Source: an uncultured Bacteroidales bacterium
Lineage (GTDB): Bacteria; Bacteroidota; Bacteroidia; Bacteroidales; JAUNSR01
NCBI GenBank assembly: GCA_947074165.1
Contig: CAMTOT010000143.1
Location: 1 to 7,189, forward strand
Direction of reading: 5' to 3'
DNA length: 7,189 bases
The notes beneath the pieces were generated by a model. The model had not been told where the DNA came from. It saw only the letters and a program-made list of their open reading frames with translations, and searched no databases. This document shows, in pieces, positions 1 to 6,319 of this stretch; the first letter of the stretch is position 1, and the number at the start of each line of letters is the position of its first letter. A program made the position numbers and the translations under genes.

Positions 1-397
1 GCCAGTTCACAACATTTACCCCGCTTACATATCTTGATCCTATAGACATATCATTACCCTCTGTAGCACATGCGCTATATAGCTTTATAAGATCATCCGG
101 ATTATGGGAGAAATCGGCATCCATCTCAAATATATAATCATATTTATTCTCAATCGCCCATTTAAACCCTGCTATATAAGCAGTGCCCAGACCTAATTTA
201 CCGGATCTTTCTATAAGATACAATTTGCTTGCAAACTCAGTCTGCAAATGCTTAACTATCTCCGCCGTTTTGTCAGGCGAACCGTCATCAATAACGAGTA
301 TATGGAAAGATTTAGGTAAATTAAAAACATATCTGATTATATTCTCAATGTTTTCTTTCTCATTATATGTCGGAATTATTATTATACTATCTGACAT
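1..397 (-). CDS. Polyprenol-phosphate mannose synthase (DPM1-like GT2 glycosyltransferase), N-terminal part
   Basis: This family transfers mannose (or a related sugar) from a nucleotide sugar to a polyprenyl phosphate at the cytoplasmic membrane face, making a lipid-linked donor for later glycosylation. Reading the minus strand from the ATG at 397-395 gives 132 uninterrupted codons to the window edge, so the gene is cut, not broken. A GT-A fold is indicated by IPTYNE (residues 8-13), VIDDGSPDKT (35-44, nucleotide-binding Asp37/Asp38), GKLGLGTAY (66-74), the DXD metal site DAD (93-95) and GSRYVSG (120-126). The order and spacing match DPM1-type enzymes, which are usually around 240 residues when they lack membrane segments, so about half is present. 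No signal peptide or membrane segment is visible here. It is divergent from mfd. The exact sugar and acceptor are inferred from the family; another GT2 subfamily is possible but less likely. Confidence 0.9.
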   Translation of the reverse strand, partial: MSDSIIIIPTYNEKENIENIIRYVFNLPKSFHILVIDDGSPDKTAEIVKHLQTEFASKLYLIERSGKLGLGTAYIAGFKWAIENKYDYIFEMDADFSHNPDDLIKLYSACATEGNDMSIGSRYVSGVNVVNW

Positions 398-515
398 AAT
401 CTATTGTCTTCAAATTATTCGTACACTGACCTAAAAAAGGTCTTTTCATCTCTATCACAAAAATAATCAAACTATTGAGCTTTGTATTGTTTTAATTTAA
501 ATAATTCCGTTTATT

Positions 516-592
516 AATGTCAAAACAACCAGTTCTGACGATTTATTAATTAATTTTGTGTACAAATGTCAAAATATGGGAGTTAACCTGAC
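516..592. repeat. Imperfect direct repeat upstream of mfd
   Basis: The 10-base word AATGTCAAAA occurs at 516-525 and again at 565-574. Each copy is followed, after 5 or 6 bases, by AGTT (531-534 and 581-584) and then CTGAC (535-539 and 588-592; the second copy has AAC inserted between). The two units, about 24 and 28 bases long, flank the -7-like element at 551-558. The match is seen directly; a role as paired binding sites is only a suggestion. Confidence 0.5.
551..558 (+). promoter_or_regulatory. Candidate -7 promoter element for mfd
   Basis: TAATTTTG matches the Bacteroidetes sigma-ABfr -7 consensus TAnnTTTG. It would place transcription initiation around 563-566 and give a leader of roughly 50 bases. 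No TTTG-like -33 element lies at the expected 17-23 base spacing; the nearest TTCTG (533-537) is too close. In DNA this rich in A and T, an eight-base match with two free positions can arise by chance. Confidence 0.3.
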
Positions 593-612
593 TCCTTCCT
601 ATAAAGTTACAG

Positions 613-3600
613 ATGAAGACAAACGACCTTTCAGAATTCATTCTTGAGAAGCCGCGTTTCAGCGCCTTACAGAAATTAATATTCGATAATGAGCCTAATA
701 TATATCTTCAGGGCTTGCAGGGTTCAGCGGCGGCTACTTTTCTTGCCCCTCTAAAAAACAACAGTGCTAAATGCTATATATTCATTTTAAATGACCTTGA
801 AGACGCGGGTTATTTTTATCATGATCTTATACAAATATCGGGAGAAGAGAAAGTTTTATTTTTCCCTTCGGGATATAAACGCGCTATTAAATATGGTCAG
901 AACGACCCTGCAAATGAGATACTGCGAACTGAGGTGCTTAGTCGCATCAGAATGAATGAGCCTGGACTGATGGTCGTGACTTACCCTGATGCTTTAGCTG
1001 AAAAAGTGGTAAGCGGAGATATGCTGTCACAACAGACGCTTCATATTTCAACCGGGGAAAAGATTGATTCGGTATTTGTTGCGGAAGTTCTTCACGGATA
1101 CGGATTCGAGCGTGTTGACTATGTGTATGAACCTGGACAATATTCAGTCAGAGGAAGTATTCTTGATGTATACTCCTTCTCCAATGAATATCCGTATCGC
1201 ATAGACTTTTTTGGTGATGAAGTTGAAAGTATAAGAACTTTTGAAATAGACTCTCAACTCTCAAAAGATAAAGTGTCAGAAATATTCCTTGTTTCAAATC
1301 TTTCCAAATCAGAGAAATTCGGAATCCCTTTTACACAATTTATCGCAAAAGACTCTATTATCGCCACTAAAGATATTGTATGGGTAATAGAAAGAGTAGA
1401 AAGCATAGCTCATGAGGAGATATCCGAACAACTGCTCGTCACTGAATCTGGAGATCTTGATGTTATGAAGAAAGTAGTTGACCCTATTAATTTCCGCAAG
1501 GATCTACTTTCTTTTAGCCGAATCGAGTTTGGTCCGCATCATTTTAGTGAAAACCCAGCGAAGATTGAGTTTCATACTACTTTACAACCTACTTTTCATA
1601 AGAACTTCGAACTGGCTGCAAAATCATTCAGCGAGTACGCTATTCGCGGATATAAAATTTATATCCTTAGCGATAGCCAAAAGCAGATCGAGCGAATTAA
1701 AACTATTTTTGAAGATCGTGGAGATAATATATCTTTTACTCCTGTACTTAAAACTATACATGAGGGGTTTGCAGACGATGATATGAAACGTTGCTATTTC
1801 ACAGATCATCAGCTTTTCGACCGTTTTCATAAATATAATCTTAAAAGCGATAAGGCCCGTCAAGGAAAAATTGCTCTTTCACTTAAAGAGCTAAATCAAA
1901 TTGAGGTTGGCGATTTTATTGTACACATTGACCATGGTGTAGGTAAGTTCGGCGGACTTGTGCGCGTTAATACAAATGGTACGATGCAAGAGGTGGTAAA
2001 ACTTATTTATCAAAATGATGATATACTATTTGTAAGCATACACGCACTGCATAAACTGGCTAAATACAGAGCTAAAGAAGGTAATCCGCCACGTGTTAAT
2101 AAGCTTGGTACGGGTGCATGGGAGAAGATGAAGGATAAGACTAAAAGCAAGATGAAAGATATTGCCCGTGATCTTATACTTCTTTATGCCAAACGTAAGG
2201 ATGAGAAAGGCTTTACCTACTCATCAGATTCATATCTTCAGCAGGAACTCGAAGCTTCTTTTATTTATGAAGATACACCCGATCAGCTTAAATCGACACA
2301 GGAAGTTAAAAAAGACATGGAGAGTGAAAGACCCATGGATAGACTCATCTGCGGTGATGTTGGCTTCGGTAAAACAGAAGTTGCTATACGCGCGGCTTTT
2401 AAAGCGGCGGCAGACGGCAAACAGGTTGCAATTCTTGTCCCTACTACTGTACTGGCGTTCCAGCATTTTAAAACATTTTCTGAGCGTCTTAAAGACTTCC
2501 CGGTTGATATTGACTATCTGTCAAGGGCCAGAAAACCGGCAGATGTAAAACGTATACTAAAAACTTTGCCTGAAGGGAAACCTGATATTCTTATAGGCAC
2601 TCACAAACTTATCGGAAAAGAGGTAAAATTTAAAGACCTCGGTCTTCTTATTATTGACGAGGAGCAGAAATTTGGTGTTGCGGTAAAAGAAAAGCTTAAA
2701 CAGATGAAGAGTAATGTAGATACTCTTACGATGACCGCTACTCCTATACCCCGAACTCTTCAGTTCTCACTTATGGGAGCTCGCGATCTCTCAGTTATAT
2801 CAACGCCTCCGCCTAACAGATATCCTATACAAACGGAAGTACACCGTTTTGATGATGAGATAATAAAAGAAGCTGTTAATTTTGAGATGAGCCGCAATGG
2901 TCAGGTCTTTATTATTAATAATCGAATACAACAGCTTGACGAACTTGCGGCCAAGGTCAAAAGTCTTGTACCGGATGCCAGAGTAGTTATCGGACACGGA
3001 CAGATGCCTCCTGAAACTCTTGAAAAGCGTATTCTTGAGTTTGCAGATTATGAATATGATGTTCTTATAGCGACAACTATAATTGAAGCCGGTATAGATA
3101 TTCCGAATGTGAATACAATCATTATAAATAATGCGCAAAACTATGGACTAAGTGAGCTTCATCAGCTTAGAGGACGTGTAGGTCGCGGCAATAAGAAAGC
3201 CTTTTGCTACCTGCTTGCCCCTCCTCTGCACTCACTTACAACAGAGGCAAGAAGAAGACTTCAGGCTATTGAAAACTTTGCAGAGCTTGGCAGCGGTATA
3301 CATATCGCTATGCAAGATCTTGATATTCGCGGCGCAGGCAATTTGCTTGGAGGCGAACAAAGCGGTTTTATAGCAGATCTTGGATATGAAACTTATCAGA
3401 AAATTCTTAAAGAAGCAGTTGAAGAGCTTAAGAACGAGGAATTCTTTGACCTTTACGCAGAAGAAGATGCGCAAAAGGAGGATAGGACCTGGGTTAGCGA
3501 TACAGTAATTGAGTCTGATCTCGAGCTGTTATTCCCGGCCGACTATATACCAAACTCATCTGAGCGCATATCTTTATACAGAGAGCTTGACAATATGGAG

Positions 3601-3957
3601 AAAGAGTCTGATATAATTGCGTTTATGTCTCGTCTTAAAGACCGTTTCGGTAATATACCTACAGTTGGTATGGAACTTATACGTATCGTAACTCTTAGAA
3701 AACTGGGTAGAGAACTTGGCTTTGAAAAGATTAATCTTAAACAGGGCAAAATGTTTCTATACTTTATATCCGACGAGAGATCACAGTATTTTCAGTCTAA
3801 CGCATTCGGAGCAGTGCTTAACTATATGCAAGAGAATCCACGATCTTGCCAGCTAAGACAACAAAAAGAGAAACGATCTATGCTTGTATCAAATATATCA
3901 AACGTAGAGACTGCAGTTAGCATACTTGACAATATGAAAAAAGGAATAAATACATAA
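613..3957 (+). CDS. mfd: Transcription-repair coupling factor Mfd
   Basis: Mfd is an ATP-driven DNA translocase that pushes stalled RNA polymerase off damaged DNA and recruits UvrA for nucleotide excision repair. The 1114 residues are close to the usual length. The UvrB-like N-terminal module is marked by VDYVYEPGQ (168-176) followed by RGSILDV. The CarD-like RNA polymerase interaction domain begins near 426 with IEVGDFIVHIDHGVGKF. The RecG-like motor follows: Walker A GDVGFGKT (581-588, Lys587), DEEQ box (682-685), TATPIPRT (708-715) and QLRGRVGRG (851-859). A TRG translocation region lies at about 887-930, and the C-terminal TRCF (D7) domain at about 968-1075, with LELLFPADYIPNSSERISLYREL. 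All catalytic motifs are intact. The start at 613 gives the N-terminus expected for the family, and no Shine-Dalgarno sequence is evident. It probably heads a unit with the FKBP gene 16 bases downstream. Confidence 0.98.
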   Translation: MKTNDLSEFILEKPRFSALQKLIFDNEPNIYLQGLQGSAAATFLAPLKNNSAKCYIFILNDLEDAGYFYHDLIQISGEEKVLFFPSGYKRAIKYGQNDPANEILRTEVLSRIRMNEPGLMVVTYPDALAEKVVSGDMLSQQTLHISTGEKIDSVFVAEVLHGYGFERVDYVYEPGQYSVRGSILDVYSFSNEYPYRIDFFGDEVESIRTFEIDSQLSKDKVSEIFLVSNLSKSEKFGIPFTQFIAKDSIIATKDIVWVIERVESIAHEEISEQLLVTESGDLDVMKKVVDPINFRKDLLSFSRIEFGPHHFSENPAKIEFHTTLQPTFHKNFELAAKSFSEYAIRGYKIYILSDSQKQIERIKTIFEDRGDNISFTPVLKTIHEGFADDDMKRCYFTDHQLFDRFHKYNLKSDKARQGKIALSLKELNQIEVGDFIVHIDHGVGKFGGLVRVNTNGTMQEVVKLIYQNDDILFVSIHALHKLAKYRAKEGNPPRVNKLGTGAWEKMKDKTKSKMKDIARDLILLYAKRKDEKGFTYSSDSYLQQELEASFIYEDTPDQLKSTQEVKKDMESERPMDRLICGDVGFGKTEVAIRAAFKAAADGKQVAILVPTTVLAFQHFKTFSERLKDFPVDIDYLSRARKPADVKRILKTLPEGKPDILIGTHKLIGKEVKFKDLGLLIIDEEQKFGVAVKEKLKQMKSNVDTLTMTATPIPRTLQFSLMGARDLSVISTPPPNRYPIQTEVHRFDDEIIKEAVNFEMSRNGQVFIINNRIQQLDELAAKVKSLVPDARVVIGHGQMPPETLEKRILEFADYEYDVLIATTIIEAGIDIPNVNTIIINNAQNYGLSELHQLRGRVGRGNKKAFCYLLAPPLHSLTTEARRRLQAIENFAELGSGIHIAMQDLDIRGAGNLLGGEQSGFIADLGYETYQKILKEAVEELKNEEFFDLYAEEDAQKEDRTWVSDTVIESDLELLFPADYIPNSSERISLYRELDNMEKESDIIAFMSRLKDRFGNIPTVGMELIRIVTLRKLGRELGFEKINLKQGKMFLYFISDERSQYFQSNAFGAVLNYMQENPRSCQLRQQKEKRSMLVSNISNVETAVSILDNMKKGINT

Positions 3958-3973
3958 TTTTTAATATATACTT

Positions 3974-4390
3974 ATGACACGAAAAAGAATGAACCCGAAA
4001 TATAAAGAATATGCAGACGCAAATACATTATTTCTTGAGGAGAATGCAAAAAAAGAAGATGTACATGTTCTGCCTTGCGGAGTTCAGTATAGAATAATAG
4101 AAAAAGGCGAGGGACCAAAACCAACAGAACTATCTATCGTGCAGGTGTATTACAGCGGACGAATGATTGATGGTCGTCAGTTTGATTCAAATATGAGCGA
4201 TCCTGTTCCAGCAGTTTTTCGTATACGAGAAGTTATAGAAGGATGGCAGAAGGCTCTTATTGAGATGCCTGTTGGCTCTAAATGGGAAGTATTTATACCC
4301 GCAAATCTTGGATACGGAGCTGAAGCAGTTGGTAACATAAGAAAATACTCTACACTAATTTTTGAAGTGATTCTTAAAGGAATAGCATAA
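3974..4390 (+). CDS. FKBP-type peptidyl-prolyl cis-trans isomerase
   Basis: This enzyme speeds cis-trans isomerisation of peptide bonds before proline during protein folding. The 138 residues comprise a charged N-terminal helix-like stretch (about 1-35) and one FKBP_C domain (about 36-136). Compared with human FKBP12 from memory, the active-site pocket is preserved: Tyr60, Phe70, Asp71, Phe82, Val87-Ile88, Trp91, Tyr114 and Phe130 correspond to Tyr26, Phe36, Asp37, Phe46, Val55-Ile56, Trp59, Tyr82 and Phe99. The flap after YGAEA is about one residue shorter and lacks the His87 and Ile-Pro-Pro of FKBP12, reading AVGNIRKYSTL instead, which may change substrate choice. There is no signal peptide or lipobox, so it is probably cytoplasmic, unlike many exported FKBPs of this phylum. 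The ATG at 3974 lies 16 bases after the mfd stop, suggesting cotranscription; an internal ATG at 3989 is a possible later start. Confidence 0.93.
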   Translation: MTRKRMNPKYKEYADANTLFLEENAKKEDVHVLPCGVQYRIIEKGEGPKPTELSIVQVYYSGRMIDGRQFDSNMSDPVPAVFRIREVIEGWQKALIEMPVGSKWEVFIPANLGYGAEAVGNIRKYSTLIFEVILKGIA

Positions 4391-4392
4391 GG

Positions 4393-4423
4393 TTACAAAA
4401 TCTTAAATATTAAAACTTTGTAA
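4393..4423. repeat. Inverted repeat in the FKBP-thioredoxin gap
   Basis: TTACAAA (4393-4399) and TTTGTAA (4417-4423) are perfect reverse complements separated by 17 AT-rich bases, starting two bases after the FKBP stop codon. No T-tract follows, so this is not a standard terminator. It could be a weak mRNA hairpin or a binding site. The right arm overlaps AAACTTTG (4413-4420), one mismatch from a Bacteroidetes -7 element, so an internal promoter for the next gene is possible but unproven. Confidence 0.4.
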
Positions 4424-4467
4424 TAGCGGGCGTGTTTTAACTATATCAAACATTTATTCCTATAGTT

Positions 4468-4818
4468 ATGAGCAAAGAAGTTTCAGAACTAAATGATAGA
4501 TCATTTAAAGAGTATATCATAGATTATGATGCTGAAGAGCCTGTATATAAAATACAACGCGATAGTATTATAGAGTTTTATATGAGCACTTGTCCACACT
4601 GCATGAATATGGCGCCGGTATATGTGGAAGCCTCAGAGGAATTTCCGGATGTAAATTTTTATCGCATAGACATAAATAAATATCCGGAAGTAGCAGAGGT
4701 GTATAATGTACAGGGGACCCCCACTTTTATCATGCTACCATTAAAAGGAGATGCATATCAGGCAGTTGGAGAAATGACTCTTAACGATTTTACCAATATT
4801 TTAAAGGAAACATTCTGA
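4468..4818 (+). CDS. Thioredoxin-family protein with a CPHC active site
   Basis: This is a single thioredoxin-fold domain of 116 residues, close to the size of classical thioredoxin (about 105-110). The redox motif is STCPHC, with Cys42 and Cys45; the usual WCGPC tryptophan and Gly-Pro dipeptide are replaced by Thr and Pro-His. The cis-proline loop GTPTF (Thr84-Pro85) is present, as are the beta strand IIEFYM before the active site and FYRIDINKYPEVAEVYNVQ, which matches the thioredoxin helix and strand after it. No signal peptide is seen, so it should act in the cytoplasm. CPHC is the dithiol motif of the oxidant DsbA, and in that family it makes the disulfide more oxidising; whether that holds in this scaffold is inference. 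The gene follows the FKBP gene by 77 bases and is followed by a terminator, probably as the last gene of the mfd unit. A YbbN-like or general thioredoxin role is possible. Confidence 0.88.
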   Translation: MSKEVSELNDRSFKEYIIDYDAEEPVYKIQRDSIIEFYMSTCPHCMNMAPVYVEASEEFPDVNFYRIDINKYPEVAEVYNVQGTPTFIMLPLKGDAYQAVGEMTLNDFTNILKETF

Positions 4819-4829
4819 TTATTAATCAG
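4815..4829. repeat. 15-base palindrome across the thioredoxin stop codon
   Basis: CTGATTA (4815-4821) and TAATCAG (4823-4829) form a perfect inverted repeat around one central T, and the TGA stop (4816-4818) lies in the left arm. As RNA it could form a 6-bp stem with a 3-base loop, followed nine bases later by six Ts (4838-4843), a weak terminator at best. As DNA it resembles a dimer-binding operator 20 bases before the candidate nhaC -7 element. Confidence 0.4.
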
Positions 4830-4848
4830 TCTTAATATTTTTTGTTTC

Positions 4849-4856
4849 TATATTTG
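4849..4856 (+). promoter_or_regulatory. Candidate -7 promoter element for the antiporter gene
   Basis: TATATTTG, followed by CA, fits the Bacteroidetes TAnnTTTG consensus well and lies 84 bases before the antiporter ATG. No TTTG-like -33 box is found at the expected spacing. It sits immediately before the left arm of the hairpin at 4858-4903, so a transcript starting here would begin with that hairpin. No better element was found in the 29 bases between the terminator tail and the start codon. Confidence 0.35.
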
Positions 4857-4857
4857 C

Positions 4858-4911
4858 AAACCATATCATACTCTCTTTATTATTAAAGAATATGATATGG
4901 TTTTTATTTTT
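4858..4911 (+). terminator. Rho-independent terminator after the thioredoxin gene
   Basis: AAACCATATCATA (4858-4870) pairs perfectly over 13 bases with 4891-4903. The intervening 20 bases can add an inner stem, TCTTTA (4874-4879) with TAAAGA (4884-4889), around a four-base loop. The right arm runs into TTTTT, A, TTTTT (4901-4911). The T-rich tail exists only on the plus side, so it serves the mfd-FKBP-thioredoxin direction. The stem is poor in G and C, but its length compensates. Confidence 0.8.
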
Positions 4912-4940
4912 ATATACACTTAATTAAGGTTGTTCTATTT

Positions 4941-6242
4941 ATGATAACTCAAAACAGGGTAAATAATATTATACCCAATTTCTGGGCACTTACCCCTCTT
5001 ATTGTATTTCTTCTTGTTTACCTTGTTACATCTATTATTGTCGGAGACTTTTACAAAATGCCTATCACTGTAGCTTTTGTAATATCATCGATTGTTTCTA
5101 TAGTAATTACTAAGGGCACTTTAAATGATAGAATAGAGCATTTCTCACGTGGAGCTGCCAATCCGAATATCATGCTTATGATATGGATATTTGTGCTTGC
5201 AGGAGCTTTTGCTGCTACCGCAAAGGCAACAGGGGCAGTAGACGCAACTGTTAATCTTGCTATAAGCATTCTGCCGGGCAATCTACTTATAGCAGGAATA
5301 TTTGCTGCGGCTTGTTTTATTTCTCTCTCTGTAGGTACATCTGTCGGCACTATAGTAGCGCTCACACCCGTCGCCGTCGGTATTGCGGAAAAAACAGAAA
5401 TAGGCATCCCATTTATGGTCGCCGTCGTAGTTGGCGGTGCTTTCTTTGGCGATAATCTTTCTTTTATATCTGACACTACGATAGCTGCGACAAAGACACA
5501 GGGATGCGAGATGAGCGATAAGTTTAAGGTAAACAGTATGATTGTGACTCCTGTAGCAATTGTAGTACTTATCCTTTATGTCTTTATGGGAATGGGCATA
5601 GACTTACCGGCGGTTACTGAAGACGTCAACTGGATTAAAGTTATTCCGTATCTTCTTGTAATTGTTACAGCGGTAACCGGAATAAACGTTATGATTGTAC
5701 TTCTTCTGGGCATTCTCACTTCCGGAATCATAGGTGTTGCGACCTCCTCTGTTGATTTCTGGGGATGGATCGGCTCTATGGGAGATGGAGTAATAGGCAT
5801 GGGCGAATTATGTATCATTACGCTTCTTGCCGGAGGTATGCTTGAAATGATACGTCGCGGAGGGGGAATACAGTATATTATCAACAAGATTACAAGTAAG
5901 GTCAATTCACCTAAAGCCGCTGAGTTCAGTATTGCCGGCCTTGTTTGCTTCGCTAACCTTTGTACGGCAAATAATACTATAGCAGTTATCACAATTGGCC
6001 CTATTGCAAAAGAGATTGCATCTAAGTTTGGTATCGACCCTCGCAAGTCAGCCAGTTTACTTGACACATTCTCTTGCTTTATACAAGGTATAATACCATA
6101 TGGTGCCCAATTGCTCATAGCATCAGGACTTGCCGGTATATCACCGCTCTCTGTTATTCCATATCTGTACTACCCGATGCTAATGGGAGCTGCGGCATGT
6201 CTTGCCATACTATTCAGATATCCGAGAAAGTATTCAAATTAA
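4941..6242 (+). CDS. nhaC: NhaC-family Na+/H+ antiporter
   Basis: This inner-membrane secondary transporter exchanges cytoplasmic Na+ for external H+, supporting sodium and pH homeostasis; some members of the family instead exchange amino or organic acids. The 433 residues are in the family range and very hydrophobic, with about 11-12 membrane segments, for example near 14-34, 42-58, 76-96, 114-140, 154-170, 198-218, 233-265, 283-300, 327-352, 380-400 and 408-426. The family signature GGAFFGDNLSFISDTTIAATKTQG is present, with Asp171, Asn172 and Asp178 as likely ion-site residues. A counterpart in the second half has CTANNT (Asn344, Asn345) and LLDTFSCFIQGIIPYGAQ (Asp375), consistent with the inverted-repeat fold of the IT superfamily. 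The ATG at 4941 gives a short cytoplasmic N-terminus; a weak AAGG lies 11 bases upstream. It is bounded by terminators on both sides, so it is probably transcribed alone. The ion specificity is inferred from the family. Confidence 0.92.
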   Translation: MITQNRVNNIIPNFWALTPLIVFLLVYLVTSIIVGDFYKMPITVAFVISSIVSIVITKGTLNDRIEHFSRGAANPNIMLMIWIFVLAGAFAATAKATGAVDATVNLAISILPGNLLIAGIFAAACFISLSVGTSVGTIVALTPVAVGIAEKTEIGIPFMVAVVVGGAFFGDNLSFISDTTIAATKTQGCEMSDKFKVNSMIVTPVAIVVLILYVFMGMGIDLPAVTEDVNWIKVIPYLLVIVTAVTGINVMIVLLLGILTSGIIGVATSSVDFWGWIGSMGDGVIGMGELCIITLLAGGMLEMIRRGGGIQYIINKITSKVNSPKAAEFSIAGLVCFANLCTANNTIAVITIGPIAKEIASKFGIDPRKSASLLDTFSCFIQGIIPYGAQLLIASGLAGISPLSVIPYLYYPMLMGAAACLAILFRYPRKYSN

Positions 6243-6253
6243 TTTCTTATATT

Positions 6254-6284
6254 GGGGTCTCATTTTTTGAGACCTCTTTTTTTT
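6254..6284 (+). terminator. Rho-independent terminator after nhaC
   Basis: GGTCTCA (6256-6262) pairs with TGAGACC (6268-6274) around a five-T loop. A G-U pair (6255/6275) and a G-C pair (6254/6276) extend the stem to nine pairs. Eight Ts follow directly (6277-6284). It starts 12 bases after the nhaC stop codon. There is no matching A-tract on the left, so it acts in the plus direction only. Confidence 0.92.
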
Positions 6285-6299
6285 AAGAGCTGTTTTTTT
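6274..6299 (+). terminator. Possible overlapping second terminator hairpin
   Basis: CTCTT (6274-6278) can pair with AAGAG (6285-6289) across six Ts, followed by CTG and seven Ts (6293-6299). It shares bases with the right arm and T-tract of the preceding terminator, so the two structures exclude each other. With only five pairs it may be no more than a backup or chance. Confidence 0.3.
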
Positions 6300-6319
6300 A
6301 TTTATACACATAAGTTTCT

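Larger units (their letters stand above)
398..612. promoter_or_regulatory. Divergent intergenic region between the mannosyltransferase gene and mfd
   Basis: This 215-base, very AT-rich gap must hold the promoters for both divergent genes. TAATTTTG at 551-558 (plus) fits the Bacteroidetes -7 consensus TAnnTTTG and lies 54 bases before the mfd start. I could not find a well-spaced TTTG -33 box for it. TATTTTTG on the minus strand (465-458) is the matching candidate for the glycosyltransferase gene, also without a -33 box. A short hairpin, GGAGT (579-583) with ACTCC (591-595), lies in the presumed mfd leader. Another, GACCT (428-432) with AGGTC (438-442), lies in the glycosyltransferase leader. 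No ribosome-binding site resembling AGGAGG precedes either start. Promoter positions are tentative. Confidence 0.4.

Noticed and set aside
183..434. Plus-strand open frame of 83 codons opposite the glycosyltransferase gene
   Set aside because: It lies mostly antisense to a clear GT2 coding region with conserved motifs, and its translation has no recognisable domain.
428..446. Short hairpin GACCT/AGGTC followed by four Ts
   Set aside because: It has only five pairs and no plus-strand gene ends upstream of it, so a terminator role makes no sense here.
2162..2548. Plus-strand open frame of 128 codons inside mfd
   Set aside because: It overlaps the Walker A region of mfd in another frame; the mfd frame carries all the conserved motifs.
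4919..4928. CTTAATTAAG palindrome before nhaC
   Set aside because: A ten-base AT-rich palindrome is expected by chance in this DNA, and nothing else supports a site here.
5051..5476. Minus-strand open frame of 141 codons within nhaC
   Set aside because: It is antisense to the conserved signature region of the antiporter; the openness follows from the hydrophobic codon pattern of the real gene.
5576..6118. Minus-strand open frame of 180 codons within nhaC
   Set aside because: It is fully antisense to membrane segments of the antiporter, rich in Ile, Pro and Ser as expected for such a shadow, and shows no domain.
6074..6286. Plus-strand open frame of 70 codons at the end of nhaC
   Set aside because: It overlaps the conserved C-terminal part of nhaC and runs through the terminator hairpin, so it is unlikely to be a gene.
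6311..6318. TAAGTTTC as a promoter -7 element for the methyltransferase gene
   Set aside because: It misses the final G of the consensus and lies one base before the start codon, leaving no room for a transcription start.
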